64,000 nt of DNA from Pseudomonadales bacterium (GCA_011525295.1 WTGV01000026.1:62001-126000); one strand, 5' to 3'. Counted from the first letter of the stretch, positions 28,516 through 41,710 are shown. The notes: generated by a model from the letters alone, not told the origin. Made by a program: numbers and translations.

Positions 28516-30746
28516 ACTAATCTCACTAAGGAGACTTTCGTGTAGCCTCGAGGAAGCCGTTTGCCTAAGTTGCCACGCTTACCCACGTATTCCTCAATTT
28601 TCTTCGCCGTCAGAGTCATGGTACGTTGTCCAGAAGTGACGGTAACTTTCGCCTTCGGTGCTACGCTCACCGCGAATTCCAATGCGTCATCCTCGCTGAA
28701 CAAGTCTTTGCGTGAGATTCCAATCAGACGAACCCCCTTACCCCGTTGTCGGACTGGAATTTCATGACTCTGAAGTGCTAGTATTCGACCACCTTTCGTA
28801 ATCAGTACCGCGATGCTGTCTTCTTGACTTGGGTTGGCAGCAACCAATTCCCTATTCTCGTCAAGTACAACCATCGCTTTACCGCCTTTCACTTGAGACA
28901 ACGCCGCACTCACTGGTAATCGAAATCCCTCACCATACGAATTCGCCACGAACACTTCCAAAGTATCGCTACTCACTAGACCAACAAAGCGCGAACCAGC
29001 AGGTGAGGAGAAAATACTCGTAAGAGGCTCTCCCTGGCCTCTGGCTGAAGGTAGTGCTGTTATCGCAGAGGAATAAGCGCGTCCAGTGGAATCGAAGAAG
29101 ATGCATGAGTCGTTCATTCGAGCGAGACACGAGCTTAGATAGTCGTCGCCTTCACGGTAATTTAGAGTGATTGGGTCTACCGTACCGTGCCCGCGGGCAA
29201 CTCGCACCCAGCCTTTTTGCGATAACACGACAGTGACAGGTTCGTTCGAGACTAAGTCAGCGTCCGCATAAGATTCGGATAGACCAACGTTTGCAACGAT
29301 TGAAGTCCTTCGTGAATCTCCAAACTTATCGGATATTTCCTGCAACTCCTTACGAATTACGGTGTTCAGTCGCTGCGTCGAGTTTAAAACAAGCTGGTGC
29401 TTCGCAAGTTCGTCTGACAGTTCTTGTTTTTCGGCGTTTAACTTTTCTTCTTCTAAGCGACTCAATTGTCGAACGCGTAAGCCGAGTATCGCAGTTGCTT
29501 GTACGTCGGACAAAGAAAAGGTCTGCATGAGAACGGGTTTGGGTTGGTCTTCCTCTCGTACGATGCGAATGATCTCGTCTAGATTCAGATACGCAATCAG
29601 TAGTCCCGCAATAATCTCAAGACGACGTTGAATCTGTTCAACCCGATGCAAGATTCGTCGGCGAACCGTGATTTTCCGGAAGCGGAGCCAATCCCGAATC
29701 AGCCGATTCAGCGGGTAAACCCGCGGTTTACCATCGAGTCCAATTACGTTTAGATTTATCCGAAGGCTACGCTCTAAGTCGGTGGTTGCGAATAGGTGAC
29801 TCATCAGTCGGTCTACATCAACGCGATTCGACTTAGGAACGATCACGAGTCGAACCGGATTCTCATGATCCGATTCGTCCCTAAGGTCGACAACCATCGG
29901 TAGTCTCTTGGCTTGCATTTGTTGCGCGATCTGCTCCAAAATACGTGACGGCGAGCTTTGATAAGGGACTTCGGTGACAACAATATCCCCGTTTTCCCGT
30001 TCATAGCGTGCTCGACAGCGCACAGTGCCCTGACCACTTTCGTAGACTCTTTGGAGTTCTTCGGTACTGGACGTTATTAATCCACCGGTCGGAAGATCTG
30101 GACCAGGTAATTCCTTCATCAACTCGCTGAGCGGAAGTCGTTCGTTTCGCAACGTAGCAACGCAGGCGTTAACCACTTCACCAAGGTTGTGAGGTAGAAC
30201 GTCCGTCGCCATGCCGACCGCGATTCCAGTACTTCCATTCAACAACAAGAAAGGTAATTCCGCAGGCAAACAAACCGGTTCTTCAAGCGTGCCGTCAAAG
30301 TTTGGTATATATTCCACGGTCCCTTGATTCAGTTCTTCATAGAGCAAGCTAGCTTCTCGAGTTAAACGGGACTCCGTGTAGCGTTGTGCCGCGAAAGACT
30401 TCGGTTCGTCGGGTGCCCCCCAATTTCCCTGTCCGTCGACCAGAGGATAACGGAAAGAGAACGGTTGTGCCATCAAGACCATCGATTCATAACACGCGTT
30501 TTCTCCATGTGGATGAAACTTACCGATGACATCTCCAACGGTGCGAGCACTCTTCGAGTACTTTGCTTGATACGTCAGTCCAAGTTGTCGCATCGCATAG
30601 ACTATACGTCGTTGTACCGGCTTGAGTCCATCGCCCAGAAAAGGCAACGCACGGTCGTTGATCACATACATCGAATAATCGAGGTACGCCTTGGAGGTGT
30701 ACTCGTGTAAATCTATATCGTCTAAGTCGTGGTCAAAAATGCTCAA
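28512..30746 (-). CDS. parC: DNA topoisomerase IV subunit A
   Basis: ParC is the DNA-breaking subunit of topoisomerase IV, which separates daughter chromosomes. The 744-residue protein has the catalytic Tyr at about 123 in [10 protein letters not shown] and a beta-pinwheel C-terminal domain. The quinolone-determining region reads [12 protein letters not shown], with Asn83 where E. coli ParC has Ser80. The start is a TTG at 30744-30746 preceded by AGGATT. It follows parE on the same strand. Confidence 0.94.
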   Translation of the reverse strand: MSIFDHDLDDIDLHEYTSKAYLDYSMYVINDRALPFLGDGLKPVQRRIVYAMRQLGLTYQAKYSKSARTVGDVIGKFHPHGENACYESMVLMAQPFSFRYPLVDGQGNWGAPDEPKSFAAQRYTESRLTREASLLYEELNQGTVEYIPNFDGTLEEPVCLPAELPFLLLNGSTGIAVGMATDVLPHNLGEVVNACVATLRNERLPLSELMKELPGPDLPTGGLITSSTEELQRVYESGQGTVRCRARYERENGDIVVTEVPYQSSPSRILEQIAQQMQAKRLPMVVDLRDESDHENPVRLVIVPKSNRVDVDRLMSHLFATTDLERSLRINLNVIGLDGKPRVYPLNRLIRDWLRFRKITVRRRILHRVEQIQRRLEIIAGLLIAYLNLDEIIRIVREEDQPKPVLMQTFSLSDVQATAILGLRVRQLSRLEEEKLNAEKQELSDELAKHQLVLNSTQRLNTVIRKELQEISDKFGDSRRTSIVANVGLSESYADADLVSNEPVTVVLSQKGWVRVARGHGTVDPITLNYREGDDYLSSCLARMNDSCIFFDSTGRAYSSAITALPSARGQGEPLTSIFSSPAGSRFVGLVSSDTLEVFVANSYGEGFRLPVSAALSQVKGGKAMVVLDENRELVAANPSQEDSIAVLITKGGRILALQSHEIPVRQRGKGVRLIGISRKDLFSEDDALEFAVSVAPKAKVTVTSGQRTMTLTAKKIEEYVGKRGNLGKRLPRGYTKVSLVRLV

Positions 30747-30770
30747 GATGGAATCCTGAACTAGTCAGTG

Positions 30771-32699
30771 TCACGGAGTAGCGACGACCGCGCCGTCGGA
30801 TATATAGCGTTGGATATCGGCTTCGTCGCCACAAGACTCAAGCCAGCTACGGCGATCTTTTGCGCGCTTCTTCGCAAGCATCATGTCCATTACATCGTGA
30901 GTCTTGGTGGGTTCATTCATCGTCAAGCGAACCAATTTGCGCGTATCTGGTGCCATGGTCGTTTCACGCAATTGCAACGCGTTCATTTCACCCAGACCTT
31001 TAAATCTCTGTACCACTGGTTGCGTTCGGGACTTTTCAGTCTTTAGACGGTCCAAGATTCCCTGCTTTTCAGACTCGTCGATTGCATAGAAGACTTCTTT
31101 CCCAACGTCAATTCGATAGAGGGGTGGCATTGCGATATAGATATGACCAGCCCGTACGAGCTCTGGAAAGTGGCGCAAAAACAGAGCACACAGTAGAGTA
31201 GCAATGTGTGCACCGTCTGAATCGGCGTCCGCGAGAATACACACTCGGTGATACCGCAACTTCGAGAGATCATCTGATCCAGGTTCAACGGCCAGTGCTT
31301 GCGTAATGTCGAGCACCGTCTGTGAGCCGAGAATCGTGGCAACATCGACTTCCCATGTATTCAGAATCTTGCCTCGGAGTGGTAGGACTGCTTGAAACTC
31401 TCTATCCCTTGCTTGCTTCGCCGAGCCTCCGGCGGAATCTCCCTCGACGAGAAACAATTCGCTACGTGGTGCATCCTGCGAGGTACAGTCTGCGAGCTTG
31501 CCTGGTAATGCCGGTCCCGACGTGTAAGTCTTGCGTTTGATTTTCTTGGCTGTTTGTATTCTTTTCTGAGCATTGGTAATACCGAACTCGGCTATTTGTT
31601 CCCCGTCTGAGGGGTGTTCGTGCAACCACAGGCTAAATGCATCTTTAAGCACACCACCGATGAAGGCCGTAGCCTCTCGAGAGGCAAGTCGTTCCTTCGT
31701 CTGCCCGCTGAATTGTGGTTCTTTGAGCATAGCCGACAGCACATAAGAACACTGACCCATGACGTCTTCAGCTGTCAGTTTGATTCCGCGCGGAAGTAAA
31801 TCCCTAAACCCGCAAAACTCGCGCATCGCATCGGTGATTCCAGTGCGTAAAGCGTTTACATGGGTACCGCCCAGCGGAGTTGGAATTAAGTTCACGTAGC
31901 TTTCTGCCAGCTGATCACTACGCTCTGTAGACCATCCCATCGCGACGTCAACAGACTCATGCTCGCCAGTCACTTTGTAAGCAAAGGGTTGTTGCGGAAT
32001 CAAGTTTCCATTGGTACTCTCTTGGATGTACCCTACTAAACCTTTTTCATAAAGCCAAATATCGGTGCACTCTTGATTACCCTCCCAGTGTTTGAGCGAC
32101 ACGGTGAGACCTTGGCACAAGATTGCTTTTGCGCGAAGTACATGGAGCACGCGCGACATTGACAAAGATGCACTATCAAAATAGCTAGCATTGGGTTTGA
32201 AAGTGACAACTGTACCGGTATCTCGTTTCGCGACATTGCCAATCACAGACAATGGGCTCTTCGTTTCGCCGTGTTCAAAACGTTGGTGATAGTGCAAACC
32301 ATTCTGTCGAACGTCAACTTCCATCCATTCTGACAACGCATTGACGACTGAGACCCCTACGCCGTGAAGACCTCCTGCGAAACGATATGCTTCATTGTCA
32401 AACTTAGCACCCGCGTGTAAGGTCGTCATGATTAGTTCAACCCCCGACATCTTGTGTACCGGATGTTCATCGACTGGCATACCCCGACCGTTATCACTGA
32501 CTTGAATTCTCCCGTCGGGTAACAGTTCGACTTCAACCCGAGTGGCGAACCCTGCCAGCACTTCGTCGACGCAGTTGTCGACCACTTCTTGGAGCAGATG
32601 ATTTGGGCGACTCGTGTCGGTATACATCGCTGGTCGTCGCCGTACGGGATCCAGTCCTTCAAGAACGGTTATTGATGCAGCCGAGTAATCTCTTTTCAT
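30771..32699 (-). CDS. parE: DNA topoisomerase IV subunit B
   Basis: ParE is the ATPase subunit of topoisomerase IV. The 642-residue protein has the GHKL ATPase (VDNCVDEVLAG, DNGRGMPVDEHP, GGLHGVGVSVVNALS) and the Toprim domain (LFLVEGDSAGGSAKQARDR, ILADADSDGAHI). It starts one base after the cpdA stop and is followed after 24 bases by parC. The length is close to the 630 residues of E. coli ParE, which favours ParE over the longer GyrB. Confidence 0.94.
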   Translation of the reverse strand: MKRDYSAASITVLEGLDPVRRRPAMYTDTSRPNHLLQEVVDNCVDEVLAGFATRVEVELLPDGRIQVSDNGRGMPVDEHPVHKMSGVELIMTTLHAGAKFDNEAYRFAGGLHGVGVSVVNALSEWMEVDVRQNGLHYHQRFEHGETKSPLSVIGNVAKRDTGTVVTFKPNASYFDSASLSMSRVLHVLRAKAILCQGLTVSLKHWEGNQECTDIWLYEKGLVGYIQESTNGNLIPQQPFAYKVTGEHESVDVAMGWSTERSDQLAESYVNLIPTPLGGTHVNALRTGITDAMREFCGFRDLLPRGIKLTAEDVMGQCSYVLSAMLKEPQFSGQTKERLASREATAFIGGVLKDAFSLWLHEHPSDGEQIAEFGITNAQKRIQTAKKIKRKTYTSGPALPGKLADCTSQDAPRSELFLVEGDSAGGSAKQARDREFQAVLPLRGKILNTWEVDVATILGSQTVLDITQALAVEPGSDDLSKLRYHRVCILADADSDGAHIATLLCALFLRHFPELVRAGHIYIAMPPLYRIDVGKEVFYAIDESEKQGILDRLKTEKSRTQPVVQRFKGLGEMNALQLRETTMAPDTRKLVRLTMNEPTKTHDVMDMMLAKKRAKDRRSWLESCGDEADIQRYISDGAVVATP

Positions 32700-32700
32700 G

Positions 32701-33462
32701 TCATGAAATTCCCGCTAATTGGCTCATTGAGAGTCGTTCGACCCGAGTGTCGATCATACCATCGAGGTGCAACTCGAGCCACCGCCAGCCAGGAGCGAGG
32801 GGAGAGAGCGCAAACGTATCGATGTCGCTCGCGAATTGCCAACAAGTTGACGGTGTTGTCCACAACTTGAGCCTATGGTGTTGTTTGTAGGACTCGAGAT
32901 GTACATGACCGCAAATATAAGCTTGAACGTTTTGGTGCATTTGCAATACGGAGAGGACGTCAGTAGCGTTCCGTACTTGATGTGCGTCTAGCCATGCGAC
33001 ACCAATATCAACAAGTGGGTGATGACCGACGACGATGACGTGTCCGTTAACGTGTTCCAAACACTGTTGCAACCACAGAATCGTCTCGTAGGAAACCTCG
33101 CCGGACACCTGACCTTCAACATGCGTATCGAGCGGTACGACGGTCCAACTACTGAACTCAACGGGTTGCAGTTCGAAAACAGGTTGCATTGAGTTCCAAA
33201 TGTCGTGATTTCCTGGTGTAACCATGAACGGTCCCTCGTGAAAGGACCGAATCATGTCATTGAACGCTCGGTAGGTTTCGGGTACTGGGTCATGTGCGAT
33301 GTCACCGGAGGCAACGACAACGTCCGGTGTTTTTGTGTCACAAGCGGCAGTCAGGACTGCGCGTAGAGATGCGAAAGGATTTACCCCGTTTTTGACGACG
33401 GTAGTGTCTTCGAATAAATGACAGTCCGTGATGTGAAGGACAGTACACTCAGAATCAATCAC
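32701..33462 (-). CDS. cpdA: 3',5'-cyclic AMP phosphodiesterase (CpdA-like metallophosphoesterase)
   Basis: The 253-residue calcineurin-like phosphoesterase has the metal-ligand motifs ITDCHLF (DxH), ASGDIAHD (GD), TPGNHDIW (GNHD), VVGHHPLVD and ICGHVHLE. Its place between a DUF1249 gene and parE matches the cpdA locus of E. coli and Pseudomonas, though yqiA is absent. cAMP specificity is inferred from synteny. A GTG start is used. Confidence 0.85.
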   Translation of the reverse strand: MIDSECTVLHITDCHLFEDTTVVKNGVNPFASLRAVLTAACDTKTPDVVVASGDIAHDPVPETYRAFNDMIRSFHEGPFMVTPGNHDIWNSMQPVFELQPVEFSSWTVVPLDTHVEGQVSGEVSYETILWLQQCLEHVNGHVIVVGHHPLVDIGVAWLDAHQVRNATDVLSVLQMHQNVQAYICGHVHLESYKQHHRLKLWTTPSTCWQFASDIDTFALSPLAPGWRWLELHLDGMIDTRVERLSMSQLAGIS

Positions 33463-33512
33463 GGTTGTTAAACTTCCTTGTTGCTAGTTGGCGTCCGTTC
33501 CAAATTCCCGTG

Positions 33513-33962
33513 TTAACAGGTCAGGGTCGAGGATCGCTCTGCGAGCTTGCGACCCTTAGATACACACAGTTTTAAGATTTCGCCCAAGAATCTCGTGTTC
33601 TGGGTCTTTTCATCTGGGGATCGCATGCGCCTGTTGGGGTAAGAATATCGCGCGTCATATTCACGCTCTCCCTGAAAGCTCAATAAATCAGTACATTGCA
33701 AGTCGTGAAACACACGAACAGTAAATGTAAGATCACCGACCCGTCTTGGCATTTTGCGAGTAATCTTAACAGTTGAAGTGTAGCGAGTATTCTCAATAAC
33801 TTCAAAAGTCGTTTCTTCGTTTACCGCACCATTGGACACCACGGTTGACCTAAACGCGGATGAGTCTCGACACAGCAGTTGAAACAAGTAGACGTAGTTC
33901 AAATCACACTGGTTGAGATACTCCAGCAAATCAAACCGATATCTTTGACCAAGAGGGCGCAT
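33513..33962 (-). CDS. DUF1249 (YqiB-like) protein
   Basis: This 149-residue soluble protein resembles YqiB of the DUF1249 family: YRFDLLEYLNQCDLNYVYLFQL near the N-terminus and DLTFTVRVFHDLQCTDLLSFQG followed by NRRM in the middle. No function is established. It lies immediately upstream of cpdA, the same neighbour as in E. coli. Confidence 0.8.
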   Translation of the reverse strand: MRPLGQRYRFDLLEYLNQCDLNYVYLFQLLCRDSSAFRSTVVSNGAVNEETTFEVIENTRYTSTVKITRKMPRRVGDLTFTVRVFHDLQCTDLLSFQGEREYDARYSYPNRRMRSPDEKTQNTRFLGEILKLCVSKGRKLAERSSTLTC

Positions 33963-34036
33963 GAAGTAAATGTTACTGCAATCGGTTGTGAGAGTAAAAA
34001 TTGAACTAAAAAATTACATCGTTGTTATCGTGTTAT

Positions 34037-34052
34037 TATATACATGTATATA
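34037..34052. repeat. 16-bp perfect AT-rich palindrome
   Basis: TATATACATGTATATA reads the same on both strands. It lies about 75 bases upstream of the DUF1249-cpdA-parE-parC gene series and downstream of the MATE gene. It may be an operator or part of a promoter, but AT-rich palindromes of this kind can arise by chance. Confidence 0.4.
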
Positions 34053-34089
34053 GTATCAATAAGTTCTTCAAACTATTAGATTGCGCCCG

Positions 34090-35511
34090 CTAGGAAAGGG
34101 ATTTGACAATTTCCAATGCGCCCTTCTGAATTCTAGTTGGAGTATCTGGCGGCGCATACTTCGCCGCATTTTTAGTAACCCAACGTAATCGAACAAACTG
34201 GAGAATTGCAGCTACGAACAGTCCAAAAACTAATCCGTACCAGAAGCCGATGGCACCGATGCCGTTCAAGTCTCCGAAACCAAACGCTAATACGTAGCCA
34301 ACCGGCATACCTAGAGCCCAGTAGGAAATCGTCGCCAAAATCATGGGGACGGTAGTGTCTTTAAAGCCGCGCAATGCTCCGACTGACACCACTTGACTAG
34401 CGTCAAAGACTTGAAAGAGAGCACACAGCAGTAACAGCTGTGCCGCTAGCGCGATTACCTCGGAATCCTCGCTGTACAGACTGACGATTTGGTGGCGAAG
34501 AGAAAGCAATATCAAAGCTACCACCAGTGCAATCCCCAATCCGACAACAGATGCAACGCTGACTGTTCTTCGAACAACGTGAAAGCGAGCTGCACCGACA
34601 TTCGTCCCGACCCGAATCGTGGAAGCCATACCGAGCGCGAGAGGAATCATGAATCCCAGACCTCCAATACTCATAGCAATTTGATGTGAAGCGGTCGCTT
34701 GCGCACCTAACTTACCAATCATGAGCCCAGCGAAAGAGAAGAACGACACTTCAACAAATATCGTCAGTCCAATAGGAAAACCTAACTTCGTCAATTTGCC
34801 GATAACACTAAATTTTGGGGAGTCAAAGCGAGTAAATACACCCGAGTGTCTGATGCGCGTAATTGAAACCGCGATGACGATACAAAACAGTTGAAACCAC
34901 ATAATGCACGCAGTTGCGACTCCACAACCAACACCGCCATATCCCGAAAATTCTCCGATGCCAAACACCAACGCGTAGGTGAACGGGATTTTTATCGTTA
35001 ACGCAGAGATCAAAATAACCATACTGGGCACAGTCATGCCCATACCTTCGCAAAGATTTTTTAAGACAAAATAACCGAGTAATGCTGGTATCCCAAAACT
35101 CACTGCTTGGAGGTAACTGACCGAGATGGGAATCGCTTTTTCATCGACGCCGATAAATCGATAAAGTGGTTCCACGTTGTGCAGTACGATGATGATCACA
35201 ATAGCTAGAAACAGCGCGAGCCACAGTGCTTGCCGGACCACGAATCCTGTTTCCGCGACTCGGCGCGCGCCGTTTAATTGTGCTACGGTAGGAGTAACTG
35301 CCATCAAGGTGCCGGTTAACAACAGCATGATCGGCCAAAACAGACTCGTCGCTAGACCTACGCCTGCTTGATCCACGTAGCCGTATCGTCCAGTTATCAC
35401 TACGTCGACCACAGTCATCCCCATTTGTGATACTTGGGTCACGACAAGTGGTGCGGTGAGTGTCCCTAGTTGACGAAATTCCCGCATATAGCTGACTGGA
35501 ACGATACTCAT
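34090..35511 (-). CDS. MATE-family multidrug efflux transporter
   Basis: The 473-residue integral membrane protein has about twelve hydrophobic segments and MATE features: APLVVTQVSQMGMTVVDVVITGRYG at the N-terminus and ALGMASTIRVGTNVGAAR in the middle. Such proteins export cationic drugs by Na+ or H+ antiport, NorM being the best known. Substrate cannot be told from sequence. It stands alone, with a long non-coding gap before the divergent katG. Confidence 0.9.
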   Translation of the reverse strand: MSIVPVSYMREFRQLGTLTAPLVVTQVSQMGMTVVDVVITGRYGYVDQAGVGLATSLFWPIMLLLTGTLMAVTPTVAQLNGARRVAETGFVVRQALWLALFLAIVIIIVLHNVEPLYRFIGVDEKAIPISVSYLQAVSFGIPALLGYFVLKNLCEGMGMTVPSMVILISALTIKIPFTYALVFGIGEFSGYGGVGCGVATACIMWFQLFCIVIAVSITRIRHSGVFTRFDSPKFSVIGKLTKLGFPIGLTIFVEVSFFSFAGLMIGKLGAQATASHQIAMSIGGLGFMIPLALGMASTIRVGTNVGAARFHVVRRTVSVASVVGLGIALVVALILLSLRHQIVSLYSEDSEVIALAAQLLLLCALFQVFDASQVVSVGALRGFKDTTVPMILATISYWALGMPVGYVLAFGFGDLNGIGAIGFWYGLVFGLFVAAILQFVRLRWVTKNAAKYAPPDTPTRIQKGALEIVKSLS

Positions 35512-38373
<2,862 letters not shown>

Positions 38374-38609
38374 TTAGATGAATGTCAAGGGCGACCCAGC
38401 TCGCTCCGGTAAGCCTTTGATCCGGTACACCCACCTCGTTACACTATAGTTTAAAGTCGTAGTGCATCGACGATGACGAGAGGTTTCACAAACAGTGAGT
38501 ATTTTGGTGTTACCAAGTGTTGCTAGCCACAACCCGGTAATCTCTCGCCGAAGCAGCGCTCGCGCATCAATCGTGGTAGCAAACGCAAACTCGTTGGAAT
38601 CAATACACC

Positions 38610-39281
38610 ATGTTTGAAATCTTGTTCGCTGATTCAGAGTGTCTCGTAATCGATAAACCGAGCGGCGTGAGTGTTCTTCGAGATCGAAGTGGTCAAGAAA
38701 ATCTGTATGTACAAGTACGAGAACAATACCCCGATGCAAAACTAGTACACCGGCTTGACAAGGGTACTAGTGGCGCATTCCTACTAGCGAAAACTGACGA
38801 CTTTCGGAAGAGAGCTTCTAAACAATTTGAAAACAGAGAGATTGTCAAGTTCTACGTAGCGGTGGTTGGTGGAAAATTTCCTATGGGAAAGACCTACAGT
38901 ATCAATCTACCGTTGCGTCGCGGCCGAAAGAGTCGTTTCAGAATTGCGGGACTGAGGTCCGACATACAGGCATCAGAGCATGGTTGGACGATAGATTCTC
39001 AAGACGGACTAGAAAGCATTACCCGCGTGCGTGCGTTAGGGCACGGTCCGCGACGGAGCTTATTGTTGCTAAAACCGCAAACCGGTCGTACTCATCAATT
39101 ACGTGTACATCTTGCATGGATCGGTCATCCAATTGTCGGTGATTTGCTCTACGGTCCACCTAAATCTGCTTCGCAGTCTAACACTAGATTGATGTTGCAT
39201 AGTCACAGGTTAATCCTAGCTGCCGGATACAACTTTAGCAGCGTTCTACCTGCGGGCTTCACGGAAGCGCTACAGGACTAA
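38610..39281 (+). CDS. RluA-family pseudouridine synthase
   Basis: The 223-residue protein has the catalytic motif LVHRLDKGTSGAFLLAKT with the nucleophile Asp at about 50, plus GRTHQLRVHLAWIGHPIVGDLLYG. There is no S4 domain, so it is a short RluA/TruC-type enzyme acting on rRNA or tRNA. The exact target is unknown. Its 3' end overlaps the convergent LRAT-fold gene by 12 bases. Confidence 0.88.
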   Translation: MFEILFADSECLVIDKPSGVSVLRDRSGQENLYVQVREQYPDAKLVHRLDKGTSGAFLLAKTDDFRKRASKQFENREIVKFYVAVVGGKFPMGKTYSINLPLRRGRKSRFRIAGLRSDIQASEHGWTIDSQDGLESITRVRALGHGPRRSLLLLKPQTGRTHQLRVHLAWIGHPIVGDLLYGPPKSASQSNTRLMLHSHRLILAAGYNFSSVLPAGFTEALQD

Positions 39282-39719
39282 AGAGCTCTTTTTGAGATTC
39301 TGCTTGGTGAATTTGCGCGTGAGTGCGTAACCAGCACCGGCCAGAGTAATAGAACGGGTGAGCACTAGGGTTGCCACTGCTATCCCGCTACTTAGAAATA
39401 TCGAAGAAAGTTGTGGACTTCGTTGGTTTCCATTCGCAGCGCGCGACACTGTGTGTTCACAGTTGTTGGTTAGTGGGTTATACCTCTGTTTTGGATACAA
39501 CTTTGCGCCCCAGAGAGCTTCCTCGCGAGAGAACTCGTCACTGGGTTCAGCGTAGACATTGCGGTTTTTACTGAATGCCGAAAAAGAAGATATATGCTCC
39601 CCGCGACGCGGTGTGTTATGGTAAACCGATCCATCATCCAACAATATTCCCTTGTGCATGATGAGGCCTTTGCGCCGAGACAGGATGTCTCCCGGTTTGA
39701 GGTCTGAGTTTTTATCCAT
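39270..39719 (-). CDS. LRAT-fold (NlpC/P60-like) small protein with C-terminal membrane segment
   Basis: This 149-residue protein matches the lecithin:retinol acyltransferase (LRAT/HRASLS) fold. LKPGDIL comes near the N-terminus, then His22 in MHKGILLDDG and His34 in VYHNTP. The catalytic NCEH places Cys87 after the YNPLT segment. A hydrophobic segment at about 105-130 would anchor it to a membrane, as in animal HRASLS proteins. Animal members are phospholipid acyltransferases or phospholipases; the bacterial substrate here is unknown. It converges on the pseudouridine synthase gene and precedes nothing obviously related. Confidence 0.78.
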   Translation of the reverse strand: MDKNSDLKPGDILSRRKGLIMHKGILLDDGSVYHNTPRRGEHISSFSAFSKNRNVYAEPSDEFSREEALWGAKLYPKQRYNPLTNNCEHTVSRAANGNQRSPQLSSIFLSSGIAVATLVLTRSITLAGAGYALTRKFTKQNLKKSSLVL

Positions 39720-39798
39720 TATGAATCGCTGTTATACAGTTCATTGCAATATAGGTAGTTTTTAGCTTGCGTACTGAATTCATTTTACCATGCAAAAA

Positions 39799-40179
39799 CT
39801 ATTCCGTTTGCTCTTCAGTTTCCTCTTCCTCTAACGCCGCCAGCATGTAGTCCACTACATCTTCTAATTCTTCGTCCGTGCAATTAGTGCAACTTCCCAT
39901 TTTCGGCATTCCAGGCGGTATTCCAGTGCGAACATTCTCGATTAGTGCTTCTCGACCTTTTTCCAATCGGTCTTCCCAATGTTCTATCTTGCCAAAAACT
40001 GGCGAGCCGACTATACCTCCTTGGTGGCAACTAGAACAGTATTTCTTGTAGATCGCCTCCCCTGTGCGAGCCTCATCAACAACGGCGACGCCATCAGTTG
40101 ACGTTGGTGCTCGGCTACAAGAAGGTAATAGAAGTAGAACTATTACAACAATTAAGAAATTGTTAAAACAAATGCGTAT
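39799..40179 (-). CDS. Cytochrome c5-like lipoprotein with a non-standard start codon
   Basis: A 126-residue frame runs from a probable ATA start (40177-40179) to a TAG at 39799-39801. It begins with a lipoprotein signal, RICFNNFLIVVIVLLLLPSC, with a lipobox at LPSC. The heme motif CSSCH lies about 25 residues later, and GMPKMGSCTNC supplies the Met ligand and the extra Cys pair typical of cytochrome c5. An acidic tail (EEEETEEQTE) ends the protein. No ATG, GTG or TTG occurs in frame between the upstream stop (TAG at 40192-40194) and the heme domain; ATT at 40171 and ACG at 40185 are other options. AGAGAG lies eight bases upstream of the ATA. It is probably an electron carrier in the periplasm. 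Confidence 0.8.
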   Translation of the reverse strand: MRICFNNFLIVVIVLLLLPSCSRAPTSTDGVAVVDEARTGEAIYKKYCSSCHQGGIVGSPVFGKIEHWEDRLEKGREALIENVRTGIPPGMPKMGSCTNCTDEELEDVVDYMLAALEEEETEEQTE

Positions 40180-40348
40180 GGTCGTATCTCTCTAAGGATG
40201 AACTGTTTGTTGGAAACGGTGCATATTGTAGACGCATAAATATTTTTGATGTTCCTTAAAATCAGGGTAAATGTCGGAGCTTTCAACCTATCCTTCGCGG
40301 GTTAAGCCAAGACGACTTTTACATTTCGATTTTTCCTAAAGGAACAGA

Positions 40349-41710
40349 ATGCACGACTATCGAGTCGCCGACATTTCGTTAGCTGATTTCGGCAATCGCG
40401 AGATTGATCTCGCCGAACAAGAAATGCCTGCATTGCTCGCATTACGACACCGATACGCGGATCAGCAACCTCTGAAAGGTGCAAAAATAATTGGCTGTCT
40501 GCACATGACCGTACAGACGGCAGTGCTCATCAGGACACTACGTGCTCTCGGTGCCGAAGTTCGATGGTCGTCCTGTAATGTCTTCTCAACTCAAGACCAC
40601 GCCGCTGCGGCAATGGCGATCGATGGAGTCCCTGTCTTTGCGTGGAAGGGCGAGACGGAAGCGGAATATGAATGGTGCATAGATCAGACCATACTCGTCG
40701 ACGGTAAACCATGGGATGCAAATTTACTGCTTGATGATGGTGGGGACCTAACTCAGACCATTCACGAGAAATATCCTCAATTACTTTCGCACGTTCACGG
40801 TGTCAGCGAAGAGACAACTACTGGTATCCGGAGGCTTTACGAGTTACTGGAAAGACAGCAATTACAGATACCCGCGATTGATGTCAACGCCTCGGTAACA
40901 AAAGCGAAAAATGACAATCGCTACGGGTGTCGACACAGTTTGAGTGATGCTATTAAACGCGGTACCGACGTCCTGCTCAGTGGGAAGAAAGCTCTCTGTA
41001 TTGGCTATGGTGATGTAGGTAAGGGATCTGCAGCGAGCTTACGACAGGAAGGCATGATTGTTCGCGTCGCGGAAATCGACCCCATCTGTGGCATGCAAGC
41101 TTGTATGGACGGGTACGAGGTGGTTTCACCATATTTAAATGGAAACAACACTGGCGAAGTGGACGACGTTAATTCGACACTACTTGGCGAGACCGATGTT
41201 TTAGTAACCTGCACCGGCAACGTTAGAGTCTGTGACCAAGCCATGCTTCAACGTTTGAAAGCAGGTTGCATCGTGTGCAACATCGGACACTTTGACAACG
41301 AAATTGATACCGAATTTATGCGCAAAAATTGGAAATGGGTACGCGTAAAAGATCAGGTGCATCAGGTATTTCGAAGCGACGATCGTACGGACTATTTGAT
41401 TCTGTTGTCTGAAGGAAGGTTGGTCAATTTAGGTAACGCAATGGGTCATCCTTCACGAGTAATGGATGGATCGTTTGCAAATCAGGTGCTTGCACAAATG
41501 TACTTGTTTCAACAAGCGTGGGCTACTCAACCCAGACATGAACGAGAACCGGTATACATCCAAGCTTTACCCAAAAAACTCGATGAAGAAGTCGCCCGAC
41601 TCATGGTCGAAGGCTTCGGTGGCACGATTACACAACTGACCGCGGAACAATCAGAGTACATTCAAGTCGCTCAAGAAGGTCCCTTTAAAGATGAGTTGTA
41701 TCGATACTAG
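40349..41710 (+). CDS. ahcY: Adenosylhomocysteinase
   Basis: AhcY splits S-adenosylhomocysteine to adenosine and homocysteine, closing the methylation cycle. The 453-residue protein has [29 protein letters not shown], the catalytic region [12 protein letters not shown], the NAD-binding [17 protein letters not shown] and the C-terminal [20 protein letters not shown] precedes the ATG. I looked for a SAH riboswitch upstream and did not see its conserved core. It is followed by a formaldehyde dehydrogenase gene, which also produces one-carbon metabolites. Confidence 0.97.
   Translation: MHDYRVADISLADFGNREIDLAEQEMPALLALRHRYADQQPLKGAKIIGCLHMTVQTAVLIRTLRALGAEVRWSSCNVFSTQDHAAAAMAIDGVPVFAWKGETEAEYEWCIDQTILVDGKPWDANLLLDDGGDLTQTIHEKYPQLLSHVHGVSEETTTGIRRLYELLERQQLQIPAIDVNASVTKAKNDNRYGCRHSLSDAIKRGTDVLLSGKKALCIGYGDVGKGSAASLRQEGMIVRVAEIDPICGMQACMDGYEVVSPYLNGNNTGEVDDVNSTLLGETDVLVTCTGNVRVCDQAMLQRLKAGCIVCNIGHFDNEIDTEFMRKNWKWVRVKDQVHQVFRSDDRTDYLILLSEGRLVNLGNAMGHPSRVMDGSFANQVLAQMYLFQQAWATQPRHEREPVYIQALPKKLDEEVARLMVEGFGGTITQLTAEQSEYIQVAQEGPFKDELYRY

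Noticed and set aside
40200-40348. Possible SAH riboswitch upstream of ahcY
   Set aside because: The conserved core sequences of the known SAH riboswitch are not present, and no convincing pseudoknot could be drawn by eye.
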